Positions 1 through 7,877 of a stretch of DNA of 64,000 bases are shown piece after piece. Each line of letters opens with the position of its first letter. The stretch's first letter is position 1. Position numbers and translations under genes: made by a program. A model generated the notes under the pieces. The model saw only the letters and a program-made list of their open reading frames with translations. It ran no database searches and was not told where the DNA came from. This DNA is from Streptomyces noursei (GTDB lineage: Bacteria > Actinomycetota > Actinomycetes > Streptomycetales > Streptomycetaceae). The DNA lies in the NCBI RefSeq assembly GCF_016917755.1, contig NZ_CP070326.1:9610001-9674000 (forward strand), in the 5' to 3' direction.

Positions 1-1
1 C

Positions 2-751
2 CACCGCGCGGCCTGGCTGCGGGTCCGGGCGCAGGTCGGGGTCCGGCCGGGCGGGCTGCTGGTCACCTCCTACGTGGGGCCGCTGCACGGTCCGGTGGCG
101 CAGGGGCTGGCCTGTGGCGCGCCGCTCGCGGTGCACCACAGCGTGCCGTGGAACGAGCTGGGCACGGCGTTCCTGGACTACTCGGAGGACGCCGAGACGC
201 TGCGCGCGCAGTGGTCGGTGGCCGATCCGGTGAGCTGGCAGCAGCGGTTCGACCAGCTGCTCGACGGGCAGTTCGTACCAGCGGAGACGGAGACGGCGCT
301 GCGCGCCCGGGCCACGGCGTCCGGCGGGGAGTCCGGTGGCACGTCCGAGGACGGGTCCCCCGCCGGGGCCGGTGACGGTGCGCCCACCGCGGTTCCGGAG
401 CTGGTGGACCGGTACGAGGAACGGTTCCGGACGGACGGGCTGCTGCCGGCCGACGGCCGGGTGGTGTCGCTGGTCGCACTGGACCTGGCGCACGCGGTGG
501 GCCTGGTCCGCTGGGGCCTGGGCGCGCGGCTGTGCGCGCCGCCGCAGGCGGAGCAGGCGGTGATGCGGGTGGCGGCGCGGGCGCAGGAGGTCTACGGCTC
601 GTGGGAGGAGTTCGCCGCGGGCTACGCGCTCGGGCGGGCACTGGCGTACGACAACGGCTGGTTCGGGCCGGCCTACGCCGAGACGGCGCACCTCCACCGG
701 GTGCTGACGCAGGACCCGGCGTCCCCCTGGCGGGGCCTGTCGTTCGGCTGA
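2..751 (+). CDS. DUF1266-type protein, 5' end outside window
   Basis: The frame is open to the left edge, so the true start lies upstream; about 250 residues are visible. The C-terminal part resembles DUF1266 (YbeU/YbeR-like) proteins: a stretch on handling of DLAHAVGLVRWGLGARLC is followed by a helical region ending in WEEFAAGYALGRALAYDNGW, which fits that family's conserved Trp/Tyr-rich core. The middle holds an acidic, glycine-rich linker (about residues 105-130 of the visible part). No catalytic motif or membrane segment is seen. The next gene is on the same strand about 190 nt downstream. The family has no established biochemical function; assignment rests on pattern recognition only. 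Confidence 0.6.
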   Translation, partial: HRAAWLRVRAQVGVRPGGLLVTSYVGPLHGPVAQGLACGAPLAVHHSVPWNELGTAFLDYSEDAETLRAQWSVADPVSWQQRFDQLLDGQFVPAETETALRARATASGGESGGTSEDGSPAGAGDGAPTAVPELVDRYEERFRTDGLLPADGRVVSLVALDLAHAVGLVRWGLGARLCAPPQAEQAVMRVAARAQEVYGSWEEFAAGYALGRALAYDNGWFGPAYAETAHLHRVLTQDPASPWRGLSFG

Positions 752-941
752 CGGGCCCGTGGCTCCGCCCCCGGGCGGGCCGGTCACCCGCCCCTCGCGG
801 ACGCCGGCCGCGCCGGGGCATGATGCAGCCCGGGGACCGGGACGATGCCGGACCAGTACGGCACAGGGGACGGATACGACATGGGCGGGAGCGGTATGCG
901 GAGCGTCGCGCGGCGATGGGCCAGGACGGCGGGGGTCCGGC

Positions 942-1862
942 ATGGAGGCTGAGACCGCATCGTCCGTGGCCCCGGCGCGGACCGGGCCGGAGCGTCCGCC
1001 CCGCCGCCGGGTCTGGCAGCGGTACCGCACGGCGCTGCGCCGTACACCGCTGTCCGTCTGGCACGACGACCTGACGGACTACGCAGCGAGCCTGACGTAC
1101 TACTCGGTACTGGCGCTGCTTCCGTCGGCGATCGTCACCATCTCACTGATCGGGCTCGCCGACCCGGCCGGCACCGAGCAGCTGATCAACCACCTCAGTT
1201 CGATCGCGCCGGCCGAGTCGGGGGCGACGGTCCGGCACGCGCTGGTGGTGATGGCGCACCAACGGACGGCCGCCTGGGTGGTGGTCGGTGGTGCGGCGGT
1301 CAGCGCGCTGTGGTCGTCGTGCAGCTATCTGGCGGTGTTCCGGCGGGCACTGCACGCCATGCACCGGACGAAGGACGACCGGCCGCCGTGGCGGAAGGCG
1401 CCGCGGATCCTGGTGACCGCGCTGCTGCTGATGGCGCTGCTGATCTGCAGTGCGGTGGCGCTGCTGGTGAGCGGGCCGGTGGCGACCGCGCTGGGCCGGG
1501 CGCTGGGGTTCGGCGAGGCGGGCGAGACACTGTGGAACCTGCTCCAGTGGCCGTTGCTGCTGGTGCTGGCGACCGTGCTGGCGATGGTGCTGTTCCGGTC
1601 GGGGCCGCCGAGTTCGCGCGGGGTACGGCGGGCCGGGCCGGGCGGGGTGCTGGCGGTGCTGCTGTGGCTGGTGGCGTCGGCGGGCTTCGCCTTCTACGCC
1701 TCGTACGTCGGCACCTTCAACCGGCTGTACGGCTCGCTGGCCGGCCCGGTGGTGTTCCTGATCTGGTTGTGGTTCTCCAATCTGTCGCTGCTGTCCGGGG
1801 CGCAGTTCAACGTGGAGCTGGCGCGCGCCGGGCGGGTCATCCGACCGCGCCGCCCGAGCTGA
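942..1862 (+). CDS. YihY/BrkB family inner-membrane protein
   Basis: 306-residue integral membrane protein. Residues about 1-30 are basic and cytosolic (Arg-rich). They are followed by the conserved LTDYAASLTYYSVLALLPS entry segment of the YihY/BrkB family, then about five to six hydrophobic helices. The C-terminal SLAGPVVFLIWLWFSNLSLL helix and the following GAQFNVEL motif are characteristic. Length is typical of the family. I chose ATG 942 over upstream in-frame codons because the preceding residues are low-complexity and a weak purine-rich GGGGG lies just before it. The family was once called ribonuclease BN in error; transport or envelope roles are proposed but unproven. No obvious operon partner. 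Confidence 0.85.
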   Translation: MEAETASSVAPARTGPERPPRRRVWQRYRTALRRTPLSVWHDDLTDYAASLTYYSVLALLPSAIVTISLIGLADPAGTEQLINHLSSIAPAESGATVRHALVVMAHQRTAAWVVVGGAAVSALWSSCSYLAVFRRALHAMHRTKDDRPPWRKAPRILVTALLLMALLICSAVALLVSGPVATALGRALGFGEAGETLWNLLQWPLLLVLATVLAMVLFRSGPPSSRGVRRAGPGGVLAVLLWLVASAGFAFYASYVGTFNRLYGSLAGPVVFLIWLWFSNLSLLSGAQFNVELARAGRVIRPRRPS

Positions 1863-1905
1863 CGTCGTACCGGGCCGACTCCGGAACGGGCGACGGCGGG
1901 GCCGG

Positions 1906-2217
1906 TCAGCGGGCGCCGTGCGCCGCGGCGATCTCCTCGACGCGGCGGGCCAGGCCGAAGTCGAGATGGGTGACCCGGCCGCCGACGCTGTGGGTGTTGA
2001 CCGAGACGCCGAGGTGGTTGTAGCCCAGGGTCAGCTCGGCGTGGTGGCCCAACTCCTCCTGGATCTGGGAGATGTGCACGACCATCGCGGCGGCCTGGAA
2101 GTGCCGGTCGAAGCGGTAGCGGCGGTGCAGGTGGTCGCCCTCGACGGTCCAGCCCGGCAGTTCGATGAGGCGGTCCGCGATCTCCGCGTCGTCGAGTGGT
2201 GCCACCTGTGCGTTCAT
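1906..2217 (-). CDS. 4a-hydroxytetrahydrobiopterin (pterin-4-alpha-carbinolamine) dehydratase
   Basis: 103-residue cytosolic protein of the PCD/DCoH family. It dehydrates 4a-hydroxytetrahydrobiopterin during pterin recycling after aromatic amino acid hydroxylation. The family signature is visible: EELGHHAE (paired His), then a Tyr, NTHSVGG (His) and HLDFGLA (Asp) at the expected spacing. The third signature position is Ala instead of the usual Pro/Cys/Ser. Length matches the family. ATG 2217 is preceded by a GAAGG ribosome site about 8 nt away. The gene converges with BrkB (43 nt apart) and diverges from the MmyB-type regulator. No aromatic hydroxylase gene is in the window, so the physiological partner is unknown. 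Confidence 0.88.
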   Translation of the reverse strand: MNAQVAPLDDAEIADRLIELPGWTVEGDHLHRRYRFDRHFQAAAMVVHISQIQEELGHHAELTLGYNHLGVSVNTHSVGGRVTHLDFGLARRVEEIAAAHGAR

Positions 2218-2368
2218 CGCGCTCGCCTTCCCGCCGGGTACCGGTCGCCGCCGCTGGGCGCGGCGGTCCCAGCCTGTCACGTCGGGGCGGTCGCGCGCCC
2301 GTCCACGCGGGGCGAATGGGGACGGCCGGTGCGGCCAGGGCCCGTCCGGGCCACCGCGAACCCAGAAG

Positions 2369-2403
2369 TTACCGTAGGTAATACCTGGCCGGTCGGCTAG
2401 CGT
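2369..2403 (+). promoter_or_regulatory. palindromic operator and leaderless promoter of the MmyB-type regulator gene
   Basis: TTACC-GTA-GGTAA (2369-2381) is a perfect 5-bp-arm palindrome, and it continues as GGTAATACC, so the arms recur. A TAGCGT -10 box sits at 2398-2403, exactly 7 nt before ATG 2411, which is the geometry of a leaderless transcript; there is no ribosome site. The palindrome overlaps where the -35 element should be, so it is a natural site for autoregulation. Promoter geometry is seen; regulator binding is inferred. Confidence 0.5.
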
Positions 2404-2410
2404 CCCCGGC

Positions 2411-3223
2411 ATGACGACTGCCACGGCGTCCGCGCCGGAAACCACGGGTGTCGGCACCCTGTTGCGAGAATGGCGGGACCGGCGCCGCATAAGCCAGCTG
2501 GAACTGGCGCTGCGCGCCGACTCCTCCGCCCGCCACATCAGCTTCATCGAGACCGGCCGCGCCCGCCCGAGCCAGGAGATGGTGCTGCGACTGGCCGAGC
2601 ACCTCGACATACCCGTCCGGGAGCGCAACGCCCTGCTGATCTCGGCCGGTTACGCCCCCGCCTTCCCGGAGACCCCGCTGGACGACCCGTCGATGTCCGA
2701 GCTCCGGGCCGGCATGGACCGGCTGCTGGCGGGCTACGAGCCGTACCCCGCCCTGGTGGTCGACGGGATGTACCGCGTGCTGGCGGCCAACCGGGGCGTC
2801 GAGGTGCTGCTGGACGGCGTCGATCCGGAACTGCTCAGGCCGCCGATGAACGCCATGCGGATCACGCTCCACCCACGCGGCATGGCCCCTCGCATCCGCA
2901 ACTTCCTGGAGTGGCGGGAACACCTCTTCGCCCAGCTGGACCGGCAGTTGGCGCTGATGCGGTCCGCACCGCTGCGCGCACTGCACGACGAGCTCCGCTC
3001 CTACCCGCTGCCGGCCGCCGGGCGGGAGGCCGCGCCCCCGGGCGACCACCCGCCGTTCGCCCTGCCGCTGGTGATCGAGCACCGCGGCACGGTGCTCTCC
3101 TTCCTCTCCACCATCGCCACCTTCAACACGCCGATGGATGTGACCGTTTCGGAGCTGGCGCTGGAGGCGTTCCTGCCCGCGGACCCCGAAACGGCCGAGC
3201 ATCTGCGCAAAGCGGCGGAGTGA
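2411..3223 (+). CDS. helix-turn-helix regulator with MmyB-like ligand-binding domain
   Basis: 270 residues. An N-terminal XRE-type HTH (about residues 13-70: RRISQLELALRADSSARHIS, then RPSQEMVLRLAEHLDIP) is followed by a roughly 180-residue MmyB-like domain (from about MSELRAGMDRLLAGYEPYPA). That domain has the PAS-like ligand-binding fold found in many actinobacterial regulators. The family often controls an adjacent oxidoreductase or small-enzyme gene. Here the downstream convergent neighbour is a SnoaL-like gene whose stop is only 8 nt away. The protein has no sensor membrane segment, so it is cytosolic. The apparently leaderless start and upstream palindrome suggest tight self-control. 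Confidence 0.88.
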   Translation: MTTATASAPETTGVGTLLREWRDRRRISQLELALRADSSARHISFIETGRARPSQEMVLRLAEHLDIPVRERNALLISAGYAPAFPETPLDDPSMSELRAGMDRLLAGYEPYPALVVDGMYRVLAANRGVEVLLDGVDPELLRPPMNAMRITLHPRGMAPRIRNFLEWREHLFAQLDRQLALMRSAPLRALHDELRSYPLPAAGREAAPPGDHPPFALPLVIEHRGTVLSFLSTIATFNTPMDVTVSELALEAFLPADPETAEHLRKAAE

Positions 3224-3230
3224 GGGCGGC

Positions 3231-3632
3231 TCACCTCGCCGGTACGCGGTCCAGGAAGCCGAGCACCGACCGGATCCGACCGTCCTCGGCCAGCCGCACC
3301 ACGTCGAAGCCGGCGACCGGCGCCGACCCGTCCGGCGCGACCAGCTCCCAGCCGAACCGGGCGATGTCGTGGTGACCGTCCACCACACCCAGCGGCCGGA
3401 ACGCGAAACCCGGGAACTGCTGGTGCGCGCCGGCGATCGCCGCCGCCAGCCCGTCGCGCCCGGCGACCTCGGCCAGCGGGTCGGTGTAGGTGGCGTCCTC
3501 GGTGAACGCCGCGGCGACGGCCTTGGCCCGGGCGCCCTCCTCGGTGGCGTTCCACGCCGCCAGGTACCGCTCGGCGGCGGCCGCGTGGTCGACGGTCCGC
3601 TCGGCGGCGCCCTGCTGCACGTTCTGCGACAT
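3231..3632 (-). CDS. SnoaL-like / nuclear transport factor 2 fold protein
   Basis: 133 residues with the cone-shaped SnoaL/NTF2 fold: YLAAWNATEE helix, FTEDATYTDPLAEVAGRDGL, FPGFAFRPLG, and a final strand pair GFDVVRLAEDGRIRSVLGFL. The family contains cyclases, isomerases, hydrolases and many small-molecule binders. The conserved Asp/His residues do not identify a reaction. ATG 3632 has a clear GAGGAG ribosome site about 6 nt upstream, which decides the start over a longer in-frame extension. It faces the MmyB-type regulator gene, so functional linkage is plausible. A palindrome (3690-3704) lies 58 nt upstream. Confidence 0.8.
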   Translation of the reverse strand: MSQNVQQGAAERTVDHAAAAERYLAAWNATEEGARAKAVAAAFTEDATYTDPLAEVAGRDGLAAAIAGAHQQFPGFAFRPLGVVDGHHDIARFGWELVAPDGSAPVAGFDVVRLAEDGRIRSVLGFLDRVPAR

Positions 3633-3689
3633 CGCGAACTCCTCGTGGTATCCGTCGCGGCGGCCGGTGGGGCCCGGGCCGCCAGGTGA

Positions 3690-3704
3690 CTGACGGTTCG
3701 TCAG
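3690..3704. promoter_or_regulatory. inverted repeat upstream of SnoaL-like gene
   Basis: CTGACG-GTT-CGTCAG: perfect 6-bp arms with a 3-bp centre, 58 nt upstream of the start codon at 3632. It fits a dimeric repressor operator. A weaker TTAC...GTAA palindrome at 3781-3795 resembles the site in front of the MmyB-type gene. Binding protein unknown. Confidence 0.35.
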
Positions 3705-3709
3705 CAACA

Positions 3710-3741
3710 GTTCACGGGCCGGAGTGCGCCGGCCCGTGAAC
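3710..3741. terminator. hairpin, 11-bp stem
   Basis: GTTCACGGGCC pairs perfectly with GGCCCGTGAAC across a 10-nt loop. It lies between the SnoaL-like and permease genes, downstream of the permease gene's end. There is no U-tract, as usual in high-GC actinobacteria. It could also act in the leader of the SnoaL-like gene. Confidence 0.45.
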
Positions 3742-3794
3742 CGATGCCTCGACTCTGCCGGAGCGGCGGACGAGGGTCGATTACGCGCAAGGTA

Positions 3795-3828
3795 ATGCCC
3801 CCGGTCGCAGCGAGGCGGCCGGGGGCAT
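3795..3828 (-). terminator. terminator of the APC permease gene
   Basis: ATGCCCCCGG and CCGGGGGCAT form a perfect 10-bp stem with a 14-nt loop, about 20 nt past the permease stop codon (3849) on its strand. Position and stability fit an intrinsic terminator. Confidence 0.6.
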
Positions 3829-3848
3829 CGGGGTCGGCGGGCGGGCGG

Positions 3849-5288
3849 CTAGCTCGCCGCGGGGACGGGGGGCACCGCCGCGTCCGCCGAAGCGTTCCCG
3901 GCCGCCTCCACAGAAGCGGTCCCGGCGCCCTGGGCACCCTCCGTCGCGTCCTCCGTCGCGTCCTGGGACACGGCCGGCCGGCGCCCGCGGCGGGCCGCCA
4001 TCAGCGCGTACACCAGGATCCCGGCGAACAGGAACAGCACGCCCTGGTAGATCGCCGCGTAGCCGGCGCCCGCCACCAGCCAGAAGGTGAAGCCGAAGGC
4101 GAGCACCGCGAGGGTCAGGTCGCGGGCGAAGCGGGCCGGGCGGACCTTGTCGCGGCGGCCGGAGAGCAGGAAGTAGATCTGGGCGCCGGCGGCCAGCAGG
4201 TAGGGGACGGTGGCCGAGAAGGTGGTGATCAGGACCAGGATCTCGAAGACGCCGCCGGTGCCGAGGAAGTAGTTGATCACGGTCAGGGCGGAGGCCAGCA
4301 CGGCGGCGGCCAGCACGCCGAAGGTCGGCACCCCGCGCCGCTTGGTGAGGAAGGCCGCCGGGAAGAGGCCGTCCTTGGCGGCGGCGTACGGGGACTGGGC
4401 GCTCATCAGCGTCCAGCCGTTGAGCGCGCCGATGATGGAGATCACTGCGGCGGCCGCGATGACCGTGCCGCCCCAGTGGCCGCCGAACATCGCGTCCACC
4501 GCGTCGGAGAACGGCGCCTTCGAATTGACCAGCTTGTCGTGGGCGACGGTGCCGAACACCGACAGGGTGCCCAGCAGGTAGACGACGGCGGCACCGATGG
4601 TGCCCAGCACGGTGGCCCGACCGACGTTGCGCTCGGGGTCGCGGACCTCGCCGGCACTCATCGCGGCGGACTCCACGCCCACGTAGCTGTAGAGGAGGAT
4701 CGCGGCCGCCGCGGACAGCCCGCCCAGGGTGCTGCCGCCGCCCTCGTGGAACGCCCCGAGCTTGTGCGGGTCGAAGAAGAACAGCCCCACGACCGCGATG
4801 AACAGCAGCGGCACGAACTTCAGCACCGTGGAGACCATCTGGACGGCACCGACGTACCGGGTGCCCGCGAAGTTGGCGAGCGCCGGCAGCCACAGCGCGC
4901 CCAGCGCCACCATCAGATCGACGCCCCGGGACGCGTGGCCGGGGAAGAGCACATGGACGTAGCCGACGGCGGCCACCGCCAGCGCGGCGTTGCTGACCCA
5001 GGTCATCGTCCAGTACGACCAGGCGGAGAGGAAGCCGGCGAAGTCGCCGAACGCCTCGCGCGCGTAGACGTAGGGCCCGCCGGTGTCCGGATGGCGCTCG
5101 GCGAGCCGCCCGAAGACCAGGGCCAGGGCGATCGCCCCGAGGGTGAGGACGCCGAAGGCGACCAGACTGACGGTGCCGAAGGGGGCGACCGAAGCCGGCA
5201 GCAGGAAGATTCCGCCGCCGATGATGTTCCCCATCACCAGGGCGGTAGCGGTCCCCAGACCGAAACGGCGGGTGTGCCGGTCGTGCAT
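3849..5288 (-). CDS. APC-family amino acid permease
   Basis: 479-residue transporter with about 12 hydrophobic helices. The N-terminal FGLGTATALVMGNIIGGGIF carries the unwound TM1 GxxIGxGIF motif where APC-superfamily transporters bind the substrate amino group. Later segments (ILLYSYVGVESAAMSAGEVR, GALNGWTLMSAQSPYAAAKD) match the TM6/TM8 regions of amino acid/polyamine antiporters. The C-terminal tail (about 50 residues) is Ala/Glu-rich and disordered. I place the start at ATG 5288, giving the usual short cytosolic N-terminus; an in-frame ATG at 5345 would add 19 residues. The gene is monocistronic, with a terminator downstream. The substrate cannot be read from sequence. Confidence 0.85.
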   Translation of the reverse strand: MHDRHTRRFGLGTATALVMGNIIGGGIFLLPASVAPFGTVSLVAFGVLTLGAIALALVFGRLAERHPDTGGPYVYAREAFGDFAGFLSAWSYWTMTWVSNAALAVAAVGYVHVLFPGHASRGVDLMVALGALWLPALANFAGTRYVGAVQMVSTVLKFVPLLFIAVVGLFFFDPHKLGAFHEGGGSTLGGLSAAAAILLYSYVGVESAAMSAGEVRDPERNVGRATVLGTIGAAVVYLLGTLSVFGTVAHDKLVNSKAPFSDAVDAMFGGHWGGTVIAAAAVISIIGALNGWTLMSAQSPYAAAKDGLFPAAFLTKRRGVPTFGVLAAAVLASALTVINYFLGTGGVFEILVLITTFSATVPYLLAAGAQIYFLLSGRRDKVRPARFARDLTLAVLAFGFTFWLVAGAGYAAIYQGVLFLFAGILVYALMAARRGRRPAVSQDATEDATEGAQGAGTASVEAAGNASADAAVPPVPAAS

Positions 5289-5432
5289 GGCGTGGTGGGC
5301 CCTCTCGTCGTGCGCGGTGCACCCGGGATTGCCGGGCCAGGACATGGTGGGCGACCGGAGGGCCCCCGCAAAATCACCGGTTTTTGTCCCGCCAGGGGTC
5401 AGGCGACCGGAAAAACCTTCGGGCTGCCCGGC

Positions 5433-7526
5433 CTAGCGCCGCAGGTCGTCCGCCTGCGGCCCGAGCCGCCCGTACGGCTCCTGTGCCCCCGGGCCGACGG
5501 GCGGTTGCGGACCGTCCGCCTCCCGCAGCCAGCGTCGCAGCACCTGGTGGACCTGCTCGGCGCCGGTCAGCGGTGTCCCGTCCGGGACCGGCGGGGACAG
5601 CTCCGCGGGCCACAGGAGGAAGGGCCGGCTCTGCGGGCCGCCCAGCCCGCCGTGCGAGCCGATCTGCTCCTCGAAGGCGTGCACCGCACCGGTCGCCGGA
5701 TCACCGGCGGAATTGATCATGAGGTCGGCGACGTGCGGGAACCGGTCGGTGCGGCGGACCGCTTCGGCCGCACCGGGCCCGAAGGGCGCCAGCGGGTCCG
5801 CGCCCACGACCCGTCCGGTGTCGAGGTGGTGCTCGCCGCCGTCCGGGCCCAGCACCACCGCACCGTGCGCGACCGAGCGGACCAGGACGAAGCCGATGCC
5901 CGGGTGACCGGCGAGGGTGTCCAGCAGCGCCGGGTGGCGGCGGTCCAGCTCCTCACGGGTGATCCGGTCGGGGACGTCCGGGAACGAGACCAGGCCGAGG
6001 TTGCCGGAGGCCAGCACGACCGGCTGCGCGCCGGGCCGGTCCGCGTCCGCCGTCCCCTCCGGCCGGCCCAGCGCCGCCCGCGCCGCCTCCCGGGCCTCGG
6101 CGCCGCTGACGGTGCGCCCGGCCCGCCGCCGGACCGGCAGCCCGCACCCGGCGCGGACCAGGTCGCTCAAGGTCAGCCCGTAGCGGTCCCGGAAGGTCGC
6201 GCCGGGGCTCTGGCCGTGGTCGGAGAGCAGCACGATGCGGTACGGCCGGGGCGCGTACCGGCCGGCCTCGGCGATCAGCTCGATGCAGCGGTCGAGGCGG
6301 CGCAGCACCTGGCGGGTGTCGCGGTGCACGGGCCCCGAGTGGTGCGCCACCTCGTCGTAGGCGACCAGGTCGGCGTAGACCGCGGTGCGGCCGGCCAGCA
6401 TGTCGCCGAGCACCGCGGCGACCACCACATCGCGCTCGACGACGGTGGCGAAGGCCCGGATGACCGGGTAGAGGCCGCCCCGCCTGACCCGTGGCCGCTC
6501 GCGGCGGCAGCGGCTGCGCAGCGCCTGGCCGATCTCCCGCAGGACCTCGGCGACGAAGGAGACCGCGGTCCGGGTGGCGTTGGCCGGGTCGGAGAAGTAG
6601 GCGAAGTAGCCGGCCCGCGAGCGGTTGTACCGGCCCCGCCGGGCGGCCACCGACATCACCAGGGCGACTTGGCCGGCGCCGCCGCTGAAGAGGTTGCCGC
6701 GGCTGGCGCCGTCGTGGGCCAGCAGCCCGCCGTCGCCGGTGCGCGCGACGGCCCGGCGCTGGAGTTCGGCGGCGCTGCTGGGCCGGTTGCTGACGATGAG
6801 GTCTCCGGTCTCCTTCTCGTACCAGCGGAAGGCGGGCAGGTCCTCGTTGCTGCCGTGCAGGATGGCGAGCTGGCTGGCGCCGGTCTGGCTGGACCAGTCG
6901 GTGCGCCACGGGGCGAGCCGGTGACTGGTGCCGATCCATTGGGCGAGGGTCGGCATCAGCGGGCGCTCGCCGCGGGTCGCCTCCCGCAGCACCTCATGGC
7001 CGACGCCGTCGAGCTGCAGGAAGACCGTCCCGGGCGTGGCCGGCCCGCGGTCCGCGCCGGCCCGCCTCCCCCGCCGGCCGGCCAGCCGCACCAGCCGACG
7101 CCGGTACGCCTCGTCGTTGCGCACCGCCAGGAAGGTCGAGGTCGCCGAGGACGCCGCCGACATCACGGCCGCCACGATCACCGCGGTCTCCGGCGTGGTC
7201 TGCCCCCGCCCCGCCGGGACCACGTCCAACGCGACCAGCAGCAACGACCCGTTGAGGAAGAACACCAGCAGCCCCAGCACCAACGCCGGCACCAGCAGCA
7301 GCGCGCGCACCAGCAGCGGCCACACCAGGGCGCTGAGCAGGCCGAACGCGCCGGCGGCCAGCGCCGCGGTGAGTGCGGTGCGGGTGAGGCTCTCGCCGCC
7401 GACGGCCTGCAGTCGGAAGTCGGGCAGCACCGCGGCCAGGGCGAGCAGGGTCAGGCTGGAGACCGCCCAGACGGCCAGCACCCTCAGGAGGGCGCCGCCG
7501 AGGGCCTTCCACCGCGCGGTCCGCAC
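5433..7526 (-). CDS. membrane-anchored type I phosphodiesterase/alkaline phosphatase-superfamily protein with holin-like N-terminus
   Basis: 697 residues. The first about 150 form four hydrophobic segments (AVWAVSSLTLLALAAVLPDF, ALLLVPALVLGLLVFFLNGS and others) like the mycobacterial four-helix phage-holin superfamily (DUF360-type). The remainder is a type I phosphodiesterase/nucleotide pyrophosphatase-like domain: VFLQLDGVGHEVL (metal-binding Asp), DWSSQTGASQLAILHG (nucleophile region), VYADLVAYDEVAHHSGP (Asp/His metal ligands) and VLLSDHGQSPGATF (Asp-His). The catalytic side would be set by the membrane anchor. The start is GTG 7526. The same two-part architecture recurs in actinobacteria to my knowledge; the substrate is not established. 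Confidence 0.8.
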   Translation of the reverse strand: MRTARWKALGGALLRVLAVWAVSSLTLLALAAVLPDFRLQAVGGESLTRTALTAALAAGAFGLLSALVWPLLVRALLLVPALVLGLLVFFLNGSLLLVALDVVPAGRGQTTPETAVIVAAVMSAASSATSTFLAVRNDEAYRRRLVRLAGRRGRRAGADRGPATPGTVFLQLDGVGHEVLREATRGERPLMPTLAQWIGTSHRLAPWRTDWSSQTGASQLAILHGSNEDLPAFRWYEKETGDLIVSNRPSSAAELQRRAVARTGDGGLLAHDGASRGNLFSGGAGQVALVMSVAARRGRYNRSRAGYFAYFSDPANATRTAVSFVAEVLREIGQALRSRCRRERPRVRRGGLYPVIRAFATVVERDVVVAAVLGDMLAGRTAVYADLVAYDEVAHHSGPVHRDTRQVLRRLDRCIELIAEAGRYAPRPYRIVLLSDHGQSPGATFRDRYGLTLSDLVRAGCGLPVRRRAGRTVSGAEAREAARAALGRPEGTADADRPGAQPVVLASGNLGLVSFPDVPDRITREELDRRHPALLDTLAGHPGIGFVLVRSVAHGAVVLGPDGGEHHLDTGRVVGADPLAPFGPGAAEAVRRTDRFPHVADLMINSAGDPATGAVHAFEEQIGSHGGLGGPQSRPFLLWPAELSPPVPDGTPLTGAEQVHQVLRRWLREADGPQPPVGPGAQEPYGRLGPQADDLRR

Positions 7527-7584
7527 GCCGTCCCGTCCTCCCCGCTCGGGCCCGCCGCACCAGCCGGGCGGGCATTCCGGCCAA

Positions 7585-7621
7585 GGGTGTCATCAAAGCG
7601 GGCGGGTGTCATAAAGCGGGC
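7585..7621. repeat. tandem 18-19 bp direct repeat
   Basis: GGGTGTCATCAAAGCGGGC (7585-7603) is followed at once by GGGTGTCATAAAGCGGGC (7604-7621). They differ by one base. The pair lies in the divergent region between the phosphodiesterase and MBL genes (7527-7877), upstream of the phosphodiesterase start. The rest of that region holds a GATCG-GTAA-CGATC inverted repeat at 7745-7758 and a possible 32-codon leader ORF from about 7789 that overlaps the MBL start. Confidence 0.5.
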
Positions 7622-7877
7622 GCGGAGCGCGGGCGGGGATGGTGGGCGGGGAGAGTGGACGGGGCAGGGGGGCAGGGGGCAGGGCATGTGCCCGGCGCTC
7701 GCTGCACGCGTCCCCGGGACCTGCCTGCGGGGCGGATGAGGGAGGATCGGTAACGATCGGAACGGGTACGCGGCAGGACGGTTGGACGATGAGCGCCCCT
7801 GCCCGGCCCGGGCAGGGCGTCGCGGCCGGAGCGCCCCGGTCGGGCGATGCCCGGCCGGGCAAGGAGGTGGACCGAGC

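Noticed and set aside
3744..7739. Very long (1331-codon) plus-strand open frame, and similar long frames opposite other genes
   Set aside because: It is the antisense of the permease and phosphodiesterase genes; its composition (His/Gly/Gln/Arg-rich, no domains) is that of a high-GC shadow frame, while the minus-strand proteins have clear motifs.
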